64,000 bases of DNA from Tethya wilhelma (Eukaryota > Porifera > Demospongiae > Tethyida > Tethyidae), in NCBI GenBank assembly GCA_964030475.1, contig CAXIPT010000010.1, positions 316,177 to 380,176 of the forward strand, given 5' to 3'. The position numbers and the translations under genes were made by a program. Positions 57,204 through 60,845 of the stretch are shown piece by piece. The notes beneath the pieces are model-generated. The model did not search any database. It was given only the letters and a program-made list of their open reading frames with translations, and was not told where the DNA came from. Each line of letters opens with the position of its first letter. The stretch's first letter is position 1.

Positions 57204-58307
57204 TTCTGCATGGATCTCTGGTTTCTTCTTCCCTCAAGCCTTCTTGACTAGGACGCTACAGAACTTTGCTAGGAAAGCTGTGATATCCATTGATATCATT
57301 TAATTTGATTTCAAGGTATGGAATGATTATTATCACGTGACTGTGTCACTGTGACTTGTACAGAATATCATATAAATTTTGATGCAATAGTGGTAGCAGA
57401 AGAATTCCAATGCTACAAATAGCAAAAAAATAAAATAAAAATAAAAAATAAAAATTAAGTTTTGCTTACCACCATAAACACTTTGGCAGGAAAAATATAA
57501 TATAGTATCATCTTGTACTGTCATCCCTCTCTTTAAGTTTGTACTTAATTGAATAGTGCCCATAATTATCTGTATAGACTAAATAATAGTTCAATTTTAA
57601 TTACTTTCTCGATTATATACCCCATCCTCTAATGAATCTGATATAATTATAGGGTTGGTGTCTATGCCTATACTGTATACAAATTCATAAATTCATAACC
57701 ATTGATAAACACATGGTAATGCTGTTGATTCTTGTATACTAGGTGTTGCGTGAGCCACCATCAGAGCTGACTGCCAGACCAGAGAATGGTAGCTATACAT
57801 CAAAGGACTTTTTTAAGAAGGAGCTTGTTGCGACATGGATGAGTTTGAGCTATCTGAGTCTCGTCCTAAAGAGCTCTACACTGACATGCCAGTAGTATGG
57901 CTGGTCCCTATGGCTAAGAGGAAACAACCCGAGACAGGCATCTACGTGTGCCCAGTCTACAAGACTCTAACCCGAGCAGGTGAGGGATAAAGGAATTGTG
58001 TGTGTCTTAGTCACATAACGCTTAGTTTGCATTTTTTTTATGTCAAGATTTAATACTAAATCACTTTCTTTAATGTTGTGATTCTGTATGTGTGAGTTCC
58101 TTAGTAATAATTGTATTGTATTAATTAAGCACTAGCAGGCTTTTTAGGGTTTTGTATCAATTTGTTGCTACCTATATCATTACAGGAACTCTTTCTACAA
58201 CTGGTCACTCCACCAACTATGTCGTGGCTGTTGAAGTGCCTTCTAGCATGCCTCAGTACCACTGGATAAAGAGAGGGGTAGCTTTACTCTGTGCTCTCAA
58301 CTACTAA
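13396..58307 (+). CDS. Axonemal dynein heavy chain (inner-arm type, DNAH1-like), 31 exons, 5' end outside window
   Basis: Exons, from splice sites and reading phase: 13396-13710, 13949-14104, 14310-14432, 14707-14847, 15285-15445, 15769-15926, 19287-19428, 19590-19800, 20081-20314, 20526-20722, 20989-21333, 21617-21785, 21860-22051, 22126-22203, 22467-22685, 22946-23305, 23557-23748, 23844-23975, 28311-28556, 28816-29126, 29395-29620, 31174-31369, 31660-31811, 32028-32327, 43393-43548, 44059-44238, 44681-44851, 45136-45315, 45611-45790, 57743-57979, 58196-58307. All junctions except the one before 57743 keep phase. The product is the ATP-driven motor of ciliary inner arms. The terminal [11 protein letters not shown] and the [10 protein letters not shown] block resemble DNAH1 as I remember it; DNAH3/7/12 are alternatives. 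About 250 C-terminal-domain residues are missing between 45790 and 57743, and exon 30 carries a frameshift. Confidence 0.9.
14991..15126 (-). repeat. tRNA-derived SINE-like element, family 1, copy 2
   Basis: Nearly identical to 132-264, with the same tRNA-like head (B box GGTTCGAGTCC on the minus strand) and the same tail. It lies in dynein intron 4. Homology ends abruptly at about 14991 and 15126 in both copies, which defines the element. Confidence 0.7.
15259..15283 (+). repeat. (CT)n run serving as polypyrimidine tract
   Basis: A CT dinucleotide run ends directly in the TAG acceptor of dynein exon 5 (15285), so the microsatellite acts as the polypyrimidine tract of that splice site. Confidence 0.7.
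15285..19800 (+). CDS. Dynein exons 5-8: AAA3
   Basis: Exon 5 carries the AAA3 Walker A (GPTGTGKT) and the [10 protein letters not shown] motif. Exon 6 carries Walker B ([11 protein letters not shown]) and [12 protein letters not shown]. Exon 7 carries [13 protein letters not shown]. Exon 8 carries [18 protein letters not shown]. Both nucleotide-binding motifs look intact. The 3.36-kb intron between exons 6 and 7 contains an antisense MACPF/ApeC gene. Confidence 0.92.
15536..15720. mobile_element. Degenerate MITE of the TACCGTATAG family
   Basis: TACCATATAGCCAGAAATATT at the left is mirrored by AATATTTTCGGCTATAGAGTA at the right, an imperfect terminal inverted repeat of about 20 bp. The termini resemble the better-preserved elements at 44286-44450 and 54231-54440. 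It is the oldest-looking of the three and lies in dynein intron 5. Confidence 0.55.
16420..18688 (-). CDS. Apextrin-like protein: MACPF domain plus ApeC domain, frameshifted
   Basis: Five minus-strand exons, from phase and splice sites: 18178-18688, 17844-18100, 17700-17789, 17321-17642, and 16420 to about 17148 or 17157 (two in-phase acceptors). A signal peptide begins at Met 18688. Exon 1 has the MACPF start ([13 protein letters not shown]). The MACPF signature FLNQWGT-H is split across exons 2 and 3. Exon 4 has the TFSMGTEG region. Exon 5 encodes the ApeC domain, with [33 protein letters not shown] and DGAHPDD. MACPF proteins form pores; ApeC proteins bind microbial or surface carbohydrates in animals studied. 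A 7-bp tandem duplication at 16782-16795 shifts the frame inside the ApeC domain, so this copy is a recent pseudogene, a truncated variant or an assembly error. It lies wholly in a dynein intron, antisense. Confidence 0.85.
18689..19286. other. Non-coding, 5' flank of the antisense gene within dynein intron 6
   Basis: No ORF or repeat of note. It should hold the promoter of the minus-strand MACPF/ApeC gene; I see no clear TATA box. Confidence 0.4.
20081..21785 (+). CDS. Dynein exons 9-12: AAA4
   Basis: Exon 10 encodes the AAA4 Walker A (GVGGSGRQS). Exon 11 encodes the Walker-B-region block [11 protein letters not shown] and [13 protein letters not shown]. Exon 12 completes the [17 protein letters not shown] and [11 protein letters not shown] motifs typical of the AAA4 end. 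All junctions are in phase. A run of G at about 20792-20801 lies in the intron after exon 10. Confidence 0.92.
21860..23748 (+). CDS. Dynein exons 13-17: stalk and microtubule-binding domain
   Basis: Exon 13 has [17 protein letters not shown] leading to the stalk. Exons 14-15 form the ascending coiled coil (Lys/Glu-rich heptads). Exon 16 holds the microtubule-binding domain, from [20 protein letters not shown] to VAPKR, including DNIPDP and QWVRAM. Exon 17 is the descending coiled coil. The binding domain is encoded almost entirely by a single exon. Confidence 0.92.
23844..29620 (+). CDS. Dynein exons 18-21: AAA5
   Basis: Exon 18 ends [12 protein letters not shown]. Exon 19 has [18 protein letters not shown] and [18 protein letters not shown]. 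Exon 20 has [17 protein letters not shown] and [13 protein letters not shown]. Exon 21 has [21 protein letters not shown] 4.3-kb intron (23976-28310) between exons 18 and 19 carries an antisense multipass gene. Confidence 0.92.
23976..24806. repeat. Intronic stretch with dispersed repeat and SINE-like remnant
   Basis: No gene. 24031-24056 resembles the B-box end of the second tRNA-derived family. About 24115-24260 resembles about 27850-28045 on the other side of the nested gene (shared GGAAGAACATGC and GACTAGTGTCTA), and weakly about 54485-54635. It is either a dispersed repeat or the scar of a segmental insertion. Confidence 0.4.
24807..26315 (-). CDS. Multipass membrane protein, beta-helix receptor relative lacking its ectodomain
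   Basis: An ORF of 502 residues. Signal peptide 1 to about 21 ([17 protein letters not shown]) and [10 protein letters not shown] match the N terminus of the beta-helix receptor at 50572-53189. At about residue 37 the sequence jumps to [15 protein letters not shown], which in that receptor lies more than 1,000 residues further on. A Cys-containing juxtamembrane segment (about 100-130) precedes roughly seven to nine hydrophobic segments (about 137-460) and a short acidic tail. The join is in frame, so the gene may still make a receptor without its beta-helix. Function is unknown; plasma-membrane location is inferred. A conserved splice donor at 26952 and acceptor at 26359 suggest a 5'-UTR intron. 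Confidence 0.8.
   Translation of the reverse strand: MAELFIKGAIVSALLVLVATAETDMPCPVKSGAPCLHCECDPILYKGYISNCSFDDRTLQRQQNDWFAYINTSQHRQQYILHNYCPFDYCKIPSQYVSIGDNGADELCAFNLYSSCKNGLSLSLGSSGCRPLSNNWLTLLLAFAVAGLVLDASLLQYYFWPIAIITFFSFIIFAKAIIVNRAAYIWSDDLKLWTVFIAWLHLDFGIETCFYDGMNAYAKTWLQLLAFPLYVISLVAAIIIISISDHSTKLGMVFVAKGLIQVLLPLYIELIGTYIVDPTSQYFSDFFIMALVMVLVGVALTFTIIAGKWLIYCFNRGPLRRLIRNTLVIVFNPYNKDHRYWIGLLLLVRIVFYLVSASTVLGDPRTNLLTIITLSISALIFLQLFMEYINKIQVHKTWLQFILENISVFNLIALSSVTYFLTEEKESQRIGAYISASVAFATFLVIVFYHTYHFVLKGQFQTILKLLSKLYKHKPQDQQDLVLDTTVSAPFIGEESASETET
26358..27067 (-). promoter_or_regulatory. Promoter, 5'-UTR exon and UTR intron of the 502-residue gene
   Basis: On the minus strand a TATAAAA lies at 27061-27067. 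A GTGAGT donor follows position 26953, and a CTTAG acceptor ends at 26359, giving a 594-bp intron and a second exon from 26358. All three signals recur at matching positions near 53236-53655 upstream of the beta-helix receptor, which supports their function. The intron here is longer by roughly one inserted element (26398-26711). Confidence 0.55.
26398..26711. mobile_element. pogo/Tigger-like MITE
   Basis: TACAGAACCTCGATTATC at the left pairs with GGATAATCAAGGTTTTACTGTA at the right; GATTATCC-type termini are typical of pogo-like elements. It is 314 bp, without an ORF, flanked by TA. The paralogous flank near 53290 has the same sequence with no element (AGCTACACACAAAC), which gives an empty site and confirms insertion at TA. 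Confidence 0.75.
27300..28310. other. Intronic stretch without recognised gene
   Basis: Apart from the dispersed repeat at about 27850-28045 and a short imperfect hairpin (CCAGGCC...AGGAGGGCCTGG, about 27326-27375) I see nothing supportable. The small ORFs lack domains. Confidence 0.35.
29621..31173. other. Dynein intron 21 outside the small peptide gene
   Basis: Apart from the antisense peptide gene at 30006-30185 with its TATA and poly(A) signals, the 1.55-kb intron shows only AT-rich sequence. No repeat family recognised elsewhere in the window occurs here. Confidence 0.4.
30006..30185 (-). CDS. Small secreted Cys-rich peptide precursor (59 residues)
   Basis: From the Met at 30185 the ORF encodes a strongly hydrophobic signal peptide (about residues 1-25, ending near TIEAKP) and a short mature peptide of about 34 residues with four cysteines spaced CC-x8-C-x3-C at its end. 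The upstream Met at 30245 is also open but would bury the signal peptide. A TATATA lies about 85 bp upstream (near 30270), and a minus-strand AATAAA lies 43 nt past the stop (29958-29963), so a compact gene with its own promoter and poly(A) signal is plausible. It sits antisense in a dynein intron. It could be a defence peptide, toxin-like peptide or signal; I recognise no family. Confidence 0.6.
   Translation of the reverse strand: MNYKVVFAIFLIAIIAALQLATIEAKPFGPQILANKVANTQEGCCPTLLKLLGLCEDDC
31174..32327 (+). CDS. Dynein exons 22-24: AAA5-AAA6 region
   Basis: Exon 22 carries the [17 protein letters not shown] and [13 protein letters not shown] motifs. Exon 23 carries [20 protein letters not shown]. 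Exon 24 carries LPNPAPDW and the LKCIRSDKL block. The acceptor of exon 23 lies at the end of a (CA)n microsatellite. Confidence 0.92.
31632..31658. repeat. (CA)n microsatellite abutting a 3' splice site
   Basis: A run of about 13 CA units ends in the CAG acceptor of dynein exon 23 (31660), leaving no ordinary polypyrimidine tract. Confidence 0.85.
32328..33379. other. Start of the 11-kb dynein intron, 3' flank of pseudogene copy a
   Basis: Apart from the family 2 tRNA-like element (32735-32850) the stretch is paralogous to the 3' flank of copy f at about 50030-50570 (shared blocks near 32390-32760), showing that gene and flank were duplicated together. No gene is seen. Confidence 0.45.
32735..32850 (-). 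repeat. tRNA-derived SINE-like element, family 2
   Basis: The minus strand has A-box-like TAGCTCAGTGG and B-box-like GGTTCAAATCTC, followed by a tail containing ACAGCTATGAAGAATAGTATCC. The same arrangement is at 50370-50480 (and its duplicate at 48570-48690), in the 3' flank of a paralogous multipass gene, so the insertion may predate that gene duplication. Confidence 0.5.
33380..35080 (-). pseudogene. Decayed multipass family gene (copy a)
   Basis: Matches the intact copy at 40653-42512 over nearly its whole length but in three separate frames (35080-34856, 34884-34537, 34018-33380). The first break is a 2-bp loss in the Cys-rich segment near 34862 relative to the copy at 46340. A 4-bp gain near 34073 breaks the cytoplasmic loop, and the C-terminal tail is replaced by an early stop. 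It lies in the 11-kb dynein intron, antisense, nearest to exon 24. Confidence 0.8.
35837..37662 (-). pseudogene. Multipass family gene with one frameshift (copy b)
   Basis: Two frames (37662-36910 and 36862-35837) together cover the full family length, including signal peptide, [21 protein letters not shown] motif, all membrane segments and tail. They are separated by one lesion: a 2-bp gain in a T run near 36951 compared with copy c. With a single defect, this is either a very young pseudogene or an assembly error. Confidence 0.8.
37908..38512. other. Insertion of about 600 bp relative to paralogous flank
   Basis: The 5' flanks of copies b and c align (37700-37905 with about 42560-42775). 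Then b's flank is interrupted, and alignment resumes at AAGACTTGTGTTGCTAGC (38521 and 42778). The interrupting segment holds an (AT)n run, a CA run and no gene; it may be a degenerate transposon. Confidence 0.4.
38579..39929 (-). pseudogene. Truncated multipass family gene (copy d)
   Basis: Frames 39929-39693 and 39727-38579 cover the signal peptide, Cys-rich segment and about the first 380 family residues. A frameshift lies near 39705 (1-bp gain relative to the copy at 46340). The gene ends abruptly after LHAFMEV at 38579, where sequence paralogous to another copy's 5' flank begins, so a deletion has removed the last membrane segments. It is most similar to copies a and e. Confidence 0.8.
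40653..42512 (-). CDS. Multipass membrane protein, intact family copy (copy c)
   Basis: A single-exon ORF of 619 residues; the Met at 42491 gives a cleaner signal peptide than the one at 42512. Order: signal peptide; Cys-rich ectodomain of about 150 residues ([36 protein letters not shown]); juxtamembrane motif [21 protein letters not shown] ending CVSC; then about eight or nine hydrophobic segments starting [17 protein letters not shown]; then a basic/acidic cytosolic tail ([10 protein letters not shown] to the stop). N-glycosylation sequons are frequent before the first membrane segment. The CGSC/CVSC plus multipass layout resembles the C-terminal half of the beta-helix receptors in this window. 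A surface receptor or channel is inferred; I know no named family. It is the only copy of six that is complete. Confidence 0.85.
   Translation of the reverse strand: MEKKSEKMKGKQVAECCQVLVIISAIFVHYCVAQENMKNSTTIASYRSNTSSTCHFGMQRSQNGSDCECPGTVLYILICDRDTKTIVLPFCYCMSYNKHFKTITVGFCVERCHVNLNPPERLVAEKDRYHVMAKGENLTTVNDELCHGLNLNRTGQMCGSCLKGYAPAIYSYTMECVSCNSTYTALNLLKYISMAYGPLTIFYFAIIIFRISISSGEFHGYILTSQFIVAPGIVRLITRTVIENGSNTALTKNLTKILCSFYGIFNLDFFRSFYSSYCIHPSMTMMQTLAMDYAIAIYPLLLVLATYILVCLHSRYSLVIRLWRPFYKCFVRIRREWNLTVSLVEAFVTFILLCYMKILNTSLDLLTPVILYNENGTTFSKLYLQVSGTVEYFGHDHIPYAVLAMIMMTIFNILPLMLLCLYPSLWFQRCLNYFKIRRRILHAFMEVFYGCFKTVPRNYHHFAVFYLIIRYINLIFSTLVNGYSYLLVVGMVLLISATVIAAVQPHRNSMHSKIDALMMICTGVSFIVKGDCGSTRDIHVHNYHKAVSNVALTIAVTVHFLYGVGLMISLILPRGKVKAFIAKITTKFCKKTVQADNESEIQPILLGTSERSDGSISLI
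42836..43067. mobile_element. MITE with AGGAACTGTGTCAC termini and TTAA target
   Basis: AGGAACTGTGTCACTATATAAGC at the left end is mirrored at the right (GCTTATATAGTGACACAGTTCCT), with further pairing for about 75 bp. TTAA flanks both ends (42832-42835, 43068-43071), as for piggyBac-type insertions; a TA target is also possible. The paralogous flank at 38556-38575 lacks the element. Confidence 0.7.
43393..45790 (+). CDS. Dynein exons 25-29: AAA6 and start of C-terminal domain
   Basis: Exon 25 has [17 protein letters not shown]. Exon 26 has [14 protein letters not shown] and [18 protein letters not shown]. Exon 27 has [20 protein letters not shown]. Exon 28 has [20 protein letters not shown] and [13 protein letters not shown]. 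Exon 29 has [19 protein letters not shown] and ends after PSESDHK at 45790. The next homologous residues expected (the region containing the conserved PEIFGLH motif) are not found in the window. Confidence 0.92.
43610..43677 (+). pseudogene. Decayed tRNA-Ala copy
   Basis: Matches the intact tRNA 146 bp downstream but lacks 5 nt after the anticodon stem (AGAGG) and has several substitutions that unpair the acceptor, D and T stems. The flanks are also similar, so it is one half of a tandem duplication. Confidence 0.8.
43756..43828 (+). tRNA. tRNA-Ala (AGC anticodon)
   Basis: A 73-nt cloverleaf: acceptor GGGGGAT/ATCCTCC with one G-T pair, D arm GCTC/GAGC, anticodon arm CTCGC-TTAGCAT-GCGAG, T arm TCGGG/CCCGG with loop ATCGATA, discriminator A. 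No intron. A-box and B-box (GGATCGATACC) are intact. It lies in dynein intron 25 on the dynein sense strand, followed by a T run (about 43830) that could end pol III transcription. Confidence 0.93.
44286..44450. mobile_element. MITE of the TACCGTATAG family
   Basis: TACCGTATAGCACAAAA at the left and TTTTGTGCTATACGGTA at the right form clear terminal inverted repeats of about 17 bp, and internal TTTGGCGG/CCGCCAA copies add pairing. It is 165 bp, without an ORF, in dynein intron 26. The terminal TACCGTATAG is shared with 54231-54440. Confidence 0.75.
45055..45084. repeat. (CA)n microsatellite
   Basis: About 14 CA units in dynein intron 27. Confidence 0.9.
46220..46270. repeat. (CA)n microsatellite near a contig join
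   Basis: About 24 units with one interruption, shortly before the n at 46339. Confidence 0.9.
46340..48156 (+). CDS. Multipass family gene on an inverted contig, 5' end cut (copy e)
   Basis: Open from the contig edge at 46340 to a stop at 48156, about 605 residues. Only the first one to three residues appear lost at the n (46339): the frame enters at CFQVLAII, within the family signal peptide. It has the Cys-rich segment ([18 protein letters not shown]), the [21 protein letters not shown] motif, about eight membrane segments and a tail ending SPSDIC. It looks functional. It is the only copy on the + strand, but overlap evidence (48482-48760 against 50292-50570) shows that the contig is reversed, so the real orientation is minus like all other copies. 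Confidence 0.85.
48482..48760 (+). repeat. Contig-end overlap, reverse complement of 50292-50570
   Basis: These 279 bases are, by eye, an exact reverse complement of 50292-50570, and both copies end at an n. That is the pattern of an unmerged overlap between two contigs, not a biological inverted repeat. The sequence carries a family 2 tRNA-like element. Confidence 0.85.
48762..49844 (-). CDS. Multipass family gene, 3' part lost at contig end (copy f)
   Basis: From Met 49844 ([19 protein letters not shown] signal peptide; an upstream open frame reaches 49970) the frame has the Cys-rich segment, [21 protein letters not shown] and the first membrane segments. It runs into the n at 48761 after LYYNE. 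About 250 residues of the family length are missing at the gap; nothing in the visible part is broken. It lies upstream of copy e once contigs are reordered. Confidence 0.8.
50572..51223 (+). repeat. Contig-end overlap, equal to 56034-56685
   Basis: The 652 bases match 56034-56685 with no difference that I can see. One copy starts at the n at 50571 and the other ends at the n at 56686. This is an unmerged contig overlap: the contig 55266-56685 belongs to the left of 50572-55264. Confidence 0.88.
50572..53189 (-). CDS. Right-handed beta-helix receptor, N-terminal part
   Basis: From Met 53189 the frame runs about 870 residues to the contig edge. A signal peptide (1-20) is followed by the [18 protein letters not shown] segment. 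Then come roughly 25 imperfect repeats of about 25-30 residues (about residues 75-870) of the pattern NSTF/NN/GxGGAI, typical of parallel beta-helix (pectin-lyase-like) folds and of chlamydial Pmp-type GGAI/FxxN repeats. Sequons are abundant. The last 652 bp are duplicated at 56034-56685, where the frame continues, so the gene is split by mis-ordered contigs. An extracellular binding role is inferred. The signal peptide and promoter match those of the gene at 24807-26315. Confidence 0.85.
53236..53655 (-). promoter_or_regulatory. Promoter, 5'-UTR exon and UTR intron of the beta-helix receptor
   Basis: A minus-strand TATAAAAA at 53648-53655, a GTAAGT donor after 53538 and a CTTAG acceptor before 53236 imply a 301-bp UTR intron. 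The same signals are conserved upstream of the gene at 24807-26315 over about 1 kb of aligned flank. Confidence 0.55.
53660..55264. other. Non-coding flank upstream of the beta-helix receptor
   Basis: Apart from paralogy to 27070-27300 (up to about 53790), the element at 54231-54440 and a weak dispersed repeat (54485-54635), I see nothing supportable. It ends at the contig join at 55265. Confidence 0.4.
54231..54440. mobile_element. MITE of the TACCGTATAG family
   Basis: TACCGTATAG at the left and CTATACGGTA at the right bound a 210-bp element whose interior has further nested pairing (AATTTTCGTGGGG against CCCCACGAAAATTT). No ORF. Confidence 0.75.
55266..56685 (-). CDS. Right-handed beta-helix receptor, middle part on a misplaced contig
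   Basis: The frame first repeats the last part of the receptor at 50572-53189 (56685-56034), then continues through the end of the beta-helix. A segment with [14 protein letters not shown] and [16 protein letters not shown] follows (a possible beta-sandwich), then [19 protein letters not shown], after which it meets the n at 55265. The equivalent [10 protein letters not shown] in the 502-residue gene lies just before its juxtamembrane motif and membrane segments, so a multipass C-terminal half is presumably lost in the gap. Confidence 0.85.
56687..57742. other. Intronic flank before dynein exon 30, with TG repeat
   Basis: No supported gene. It contains a long (TG)n run at about 57119-57199 and AT-rich sequence. 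The missing dynein C-terminal exons are not here on either strand as far as I can see. Confidence 0.5.
57743..58307 (+). CDS. Dynein exons 30-31: C-terminal end, with frameshift
   Basis: Exon 30 starts [16 protein letters not shown] and, after a frame change at the homopolymer near 57809-57816 (GACTTTTTTAAGAAG), continues as [18 protein letters not shown] to [11 protein letters not shown]. Its length of 237 nt is one base short of the phase needed to join exon 31. Exon 31 reads [16 protein letters not shown] and ends [15 protein letters not shown] with TAA at 58305-58307. The frameshift is probably a one-base homopolymer error, because both sides are well conserved. Confidence 0.85.
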
Positions 58308-58645
58308 GTTTGCTGCAAACTTTGTTTGTAATTAATCCCAACATAGAAATAACTTAGAGGTAAAAAAAACAAAAAAACTTGGTATAGTTAAAAATTTTTA
58401 AAACATTATATTGTACATTATGAGACACATGAGATTCAGGTTTATTGACTATCTAATATTATACAGTTGAACTATAGCATGTGTGCAGTTTAATAGTGAC
58501 ACATAATAATATGATTGTGTAACACCTATGTACCTAAACCTATCACTTTATTATCATACATTTTACTTGTGATGCTATCTTCAGGCTATGTACCAACGAT
58601 AATAAATTATTGTTATTTGCTAAGATTTGTCACAAAGTTACTGTA
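58308..58645. other. Convergent intergenic gap
   Basis: About 340 AT-rich bases between the 3' end of the dynein gene (+) and the 3' end of the PLAC8-type gene (-). It should hold both 3'-UTRs; no AATAAA is obvious. Confidence 0.5.
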
Positions 58646-59068
58646 CTATTTTAAATTTTCTGCACACAAAGATACACTTGGTAATTCTGTTTGATGTTGC
58701 TCCACTTCAGTAGTAGTTACTACAGCAGTAATTACCATAGTTTTTTGGACAACTGCTCCATAGTGCCTAGCATTGCTTGAAACCAGTGTACTCGTTCCTG
58801 CTCTGGCCATTTGATAAGGTTTAGGTGCACGTAGTTCCTGCAGTGTGTGTGTGTGAGGAACATTAATTGTTAAAAACTTTTAAATCTTCCTATTCCAGCC
58901 TATAATATGTTGTCATAGAAGCATATAAAATTAATATTAAATTTTAGCAAAAAAAATTTTAATTTGTCTTCTGTTGAATGTAAGGCTAGTGTAAACTAAC
59001 CCCAGCTTCCTGAACAAGGGAACAATAGTGGCAAAAAGTTACTGTGAGACAGTCCTTGATACATGTAC

Positions 59069-59165
<97 letters not shown>

Positions 59166-59300
59166 NNNNNNNNNNNNNNNNNNNNNNNNNNNNNNNNNNN
59201 NNNNNNNNNNNNNNNNNNNNNNNNNNNNNNNNNNNNNNNNNNNNNNNNNNNNNNNNNNNNNNNNNNNNNNNNNNNNNNNNNNNNNNNNNNNNNNNNNNNN

Positions 59301-59345
<45 letters not shown>

Positions 59346-60798
59346 TGTGCACATGCATACTGAGCTATAGCAAATTTGAAATAATTATAATTATTATTGT
59401 TCCTCAAGCTCTGGCAAAATACTACAGTCCTTACTACTGGTGGTTAGCCAGCATACATGGATAGTAGTCATTTTTTTCAAGTTTACCCATAGAGTCTAAC
59501 CAAGAGAATCCACATGCACGCGTACGTCCATGTAATATTTGTACAGACATGAGTATGTAGTATGTATGGTAGTTATACTCCTGAGGGCTATTGTACAGTG
59601 GAACCTCCAAATAGCGGACAAGTTGGGAGCACGACTTTTGTCCTTTATAGAGAGGTTGTCCTCTTTCAGAGGTTGACACCAATATAGCCAAAACACCTTC
59701 ACTATAATAGTATAATTATCATACTTTTATCCAACAAGTTTCAACATGCAGCAATGATGTATTACTATGTATTTAAAAATTGTTTGTTTGCAGATGGCAT
59801 TGCACTTATATATAGTAATAGCTCTTAGTCTATTATGGGTTTAACTTATCTGGACAAAATGAAGAACTAACCTACTCAAAGGCTTTGAAAGCATTGACTC
59901 AGCTTGCTGCGCTGCTGGATGAAATTAATTTTGTCATAATATTTAATGCTAAGGGGTGTGGTTTCCTGTTTGTCCATTATTTAGAGATAGATATTGTACT
60001 AAGTTGGCCAGATGAACTGTCCGTTATCCAGAATAGAGAGGGTCCGCTCTCAGAGGTTATATAGTTTGTATTAGTAGCTATATTATATGAACATGAGTCC
60101 GTGCCAAAGATTTTGTCCGTTATATAGAGTTGTCCGTTGCTGGGAGTGTCCGTTATGGGAGGTTCCACTGTATTCCTAACTTTGCAACTCACGAAATATA
60201 AAATACACGCCAGGGAAGGCCTGAGAATGAGACTAGGAAGACATAAAACAGCATGCACGAAGGTGTACAAAACCATACACACTAGATACTCATAGTGGTC
60301 ACTATAAACTCAGCTGACATGCCTTGGTGTACAACCATCTGTACAGTTACTACTGGTGGTTAGCCAGCGTACATGGATAGTATGTAAACTTAGGCATAGC
60401 TACCTTTGAAGTGCATGTGACCTAACTAGCTATGATACAAGCAAATTTCCCAAAAGTTTCAGTTTTCACTTTTGTAAAAAGTTTACATCATTATTATGAC
60501 ATTGAATTATATAATTATGCAGCTTTAGTTATTTTCACACACCCATACTGTGATGGCATACTTAATTCAGCAGAATCATTGATAATATTATTTCCACCCA
60601 CTGCATCTCATACTAAACTCACCTCAATCCCTCTCTGGTCTCTTATCTTTCCCCTAATGTAAGTGCGAGCACAGATGTGAACAGGAAGAAACCCCAAAGT
60701 TATGCAACAGAGAAAAAAATTCTTTCCAACTAATTTAGCATTCCTTCCAAACAGACAAGATGGACCAAAGCAAGCTATAAAGGCTATTATGAGTAGTA

Positions 60799-60845
<47 letters not shown>

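Noticed and set aside
58986..59464. Long open frames through TG repeats and Ns
   Set aside because: Artefacts of a dinucleotide repeat and gap; only the minus-strand 59001-59069 piece is a real exon.
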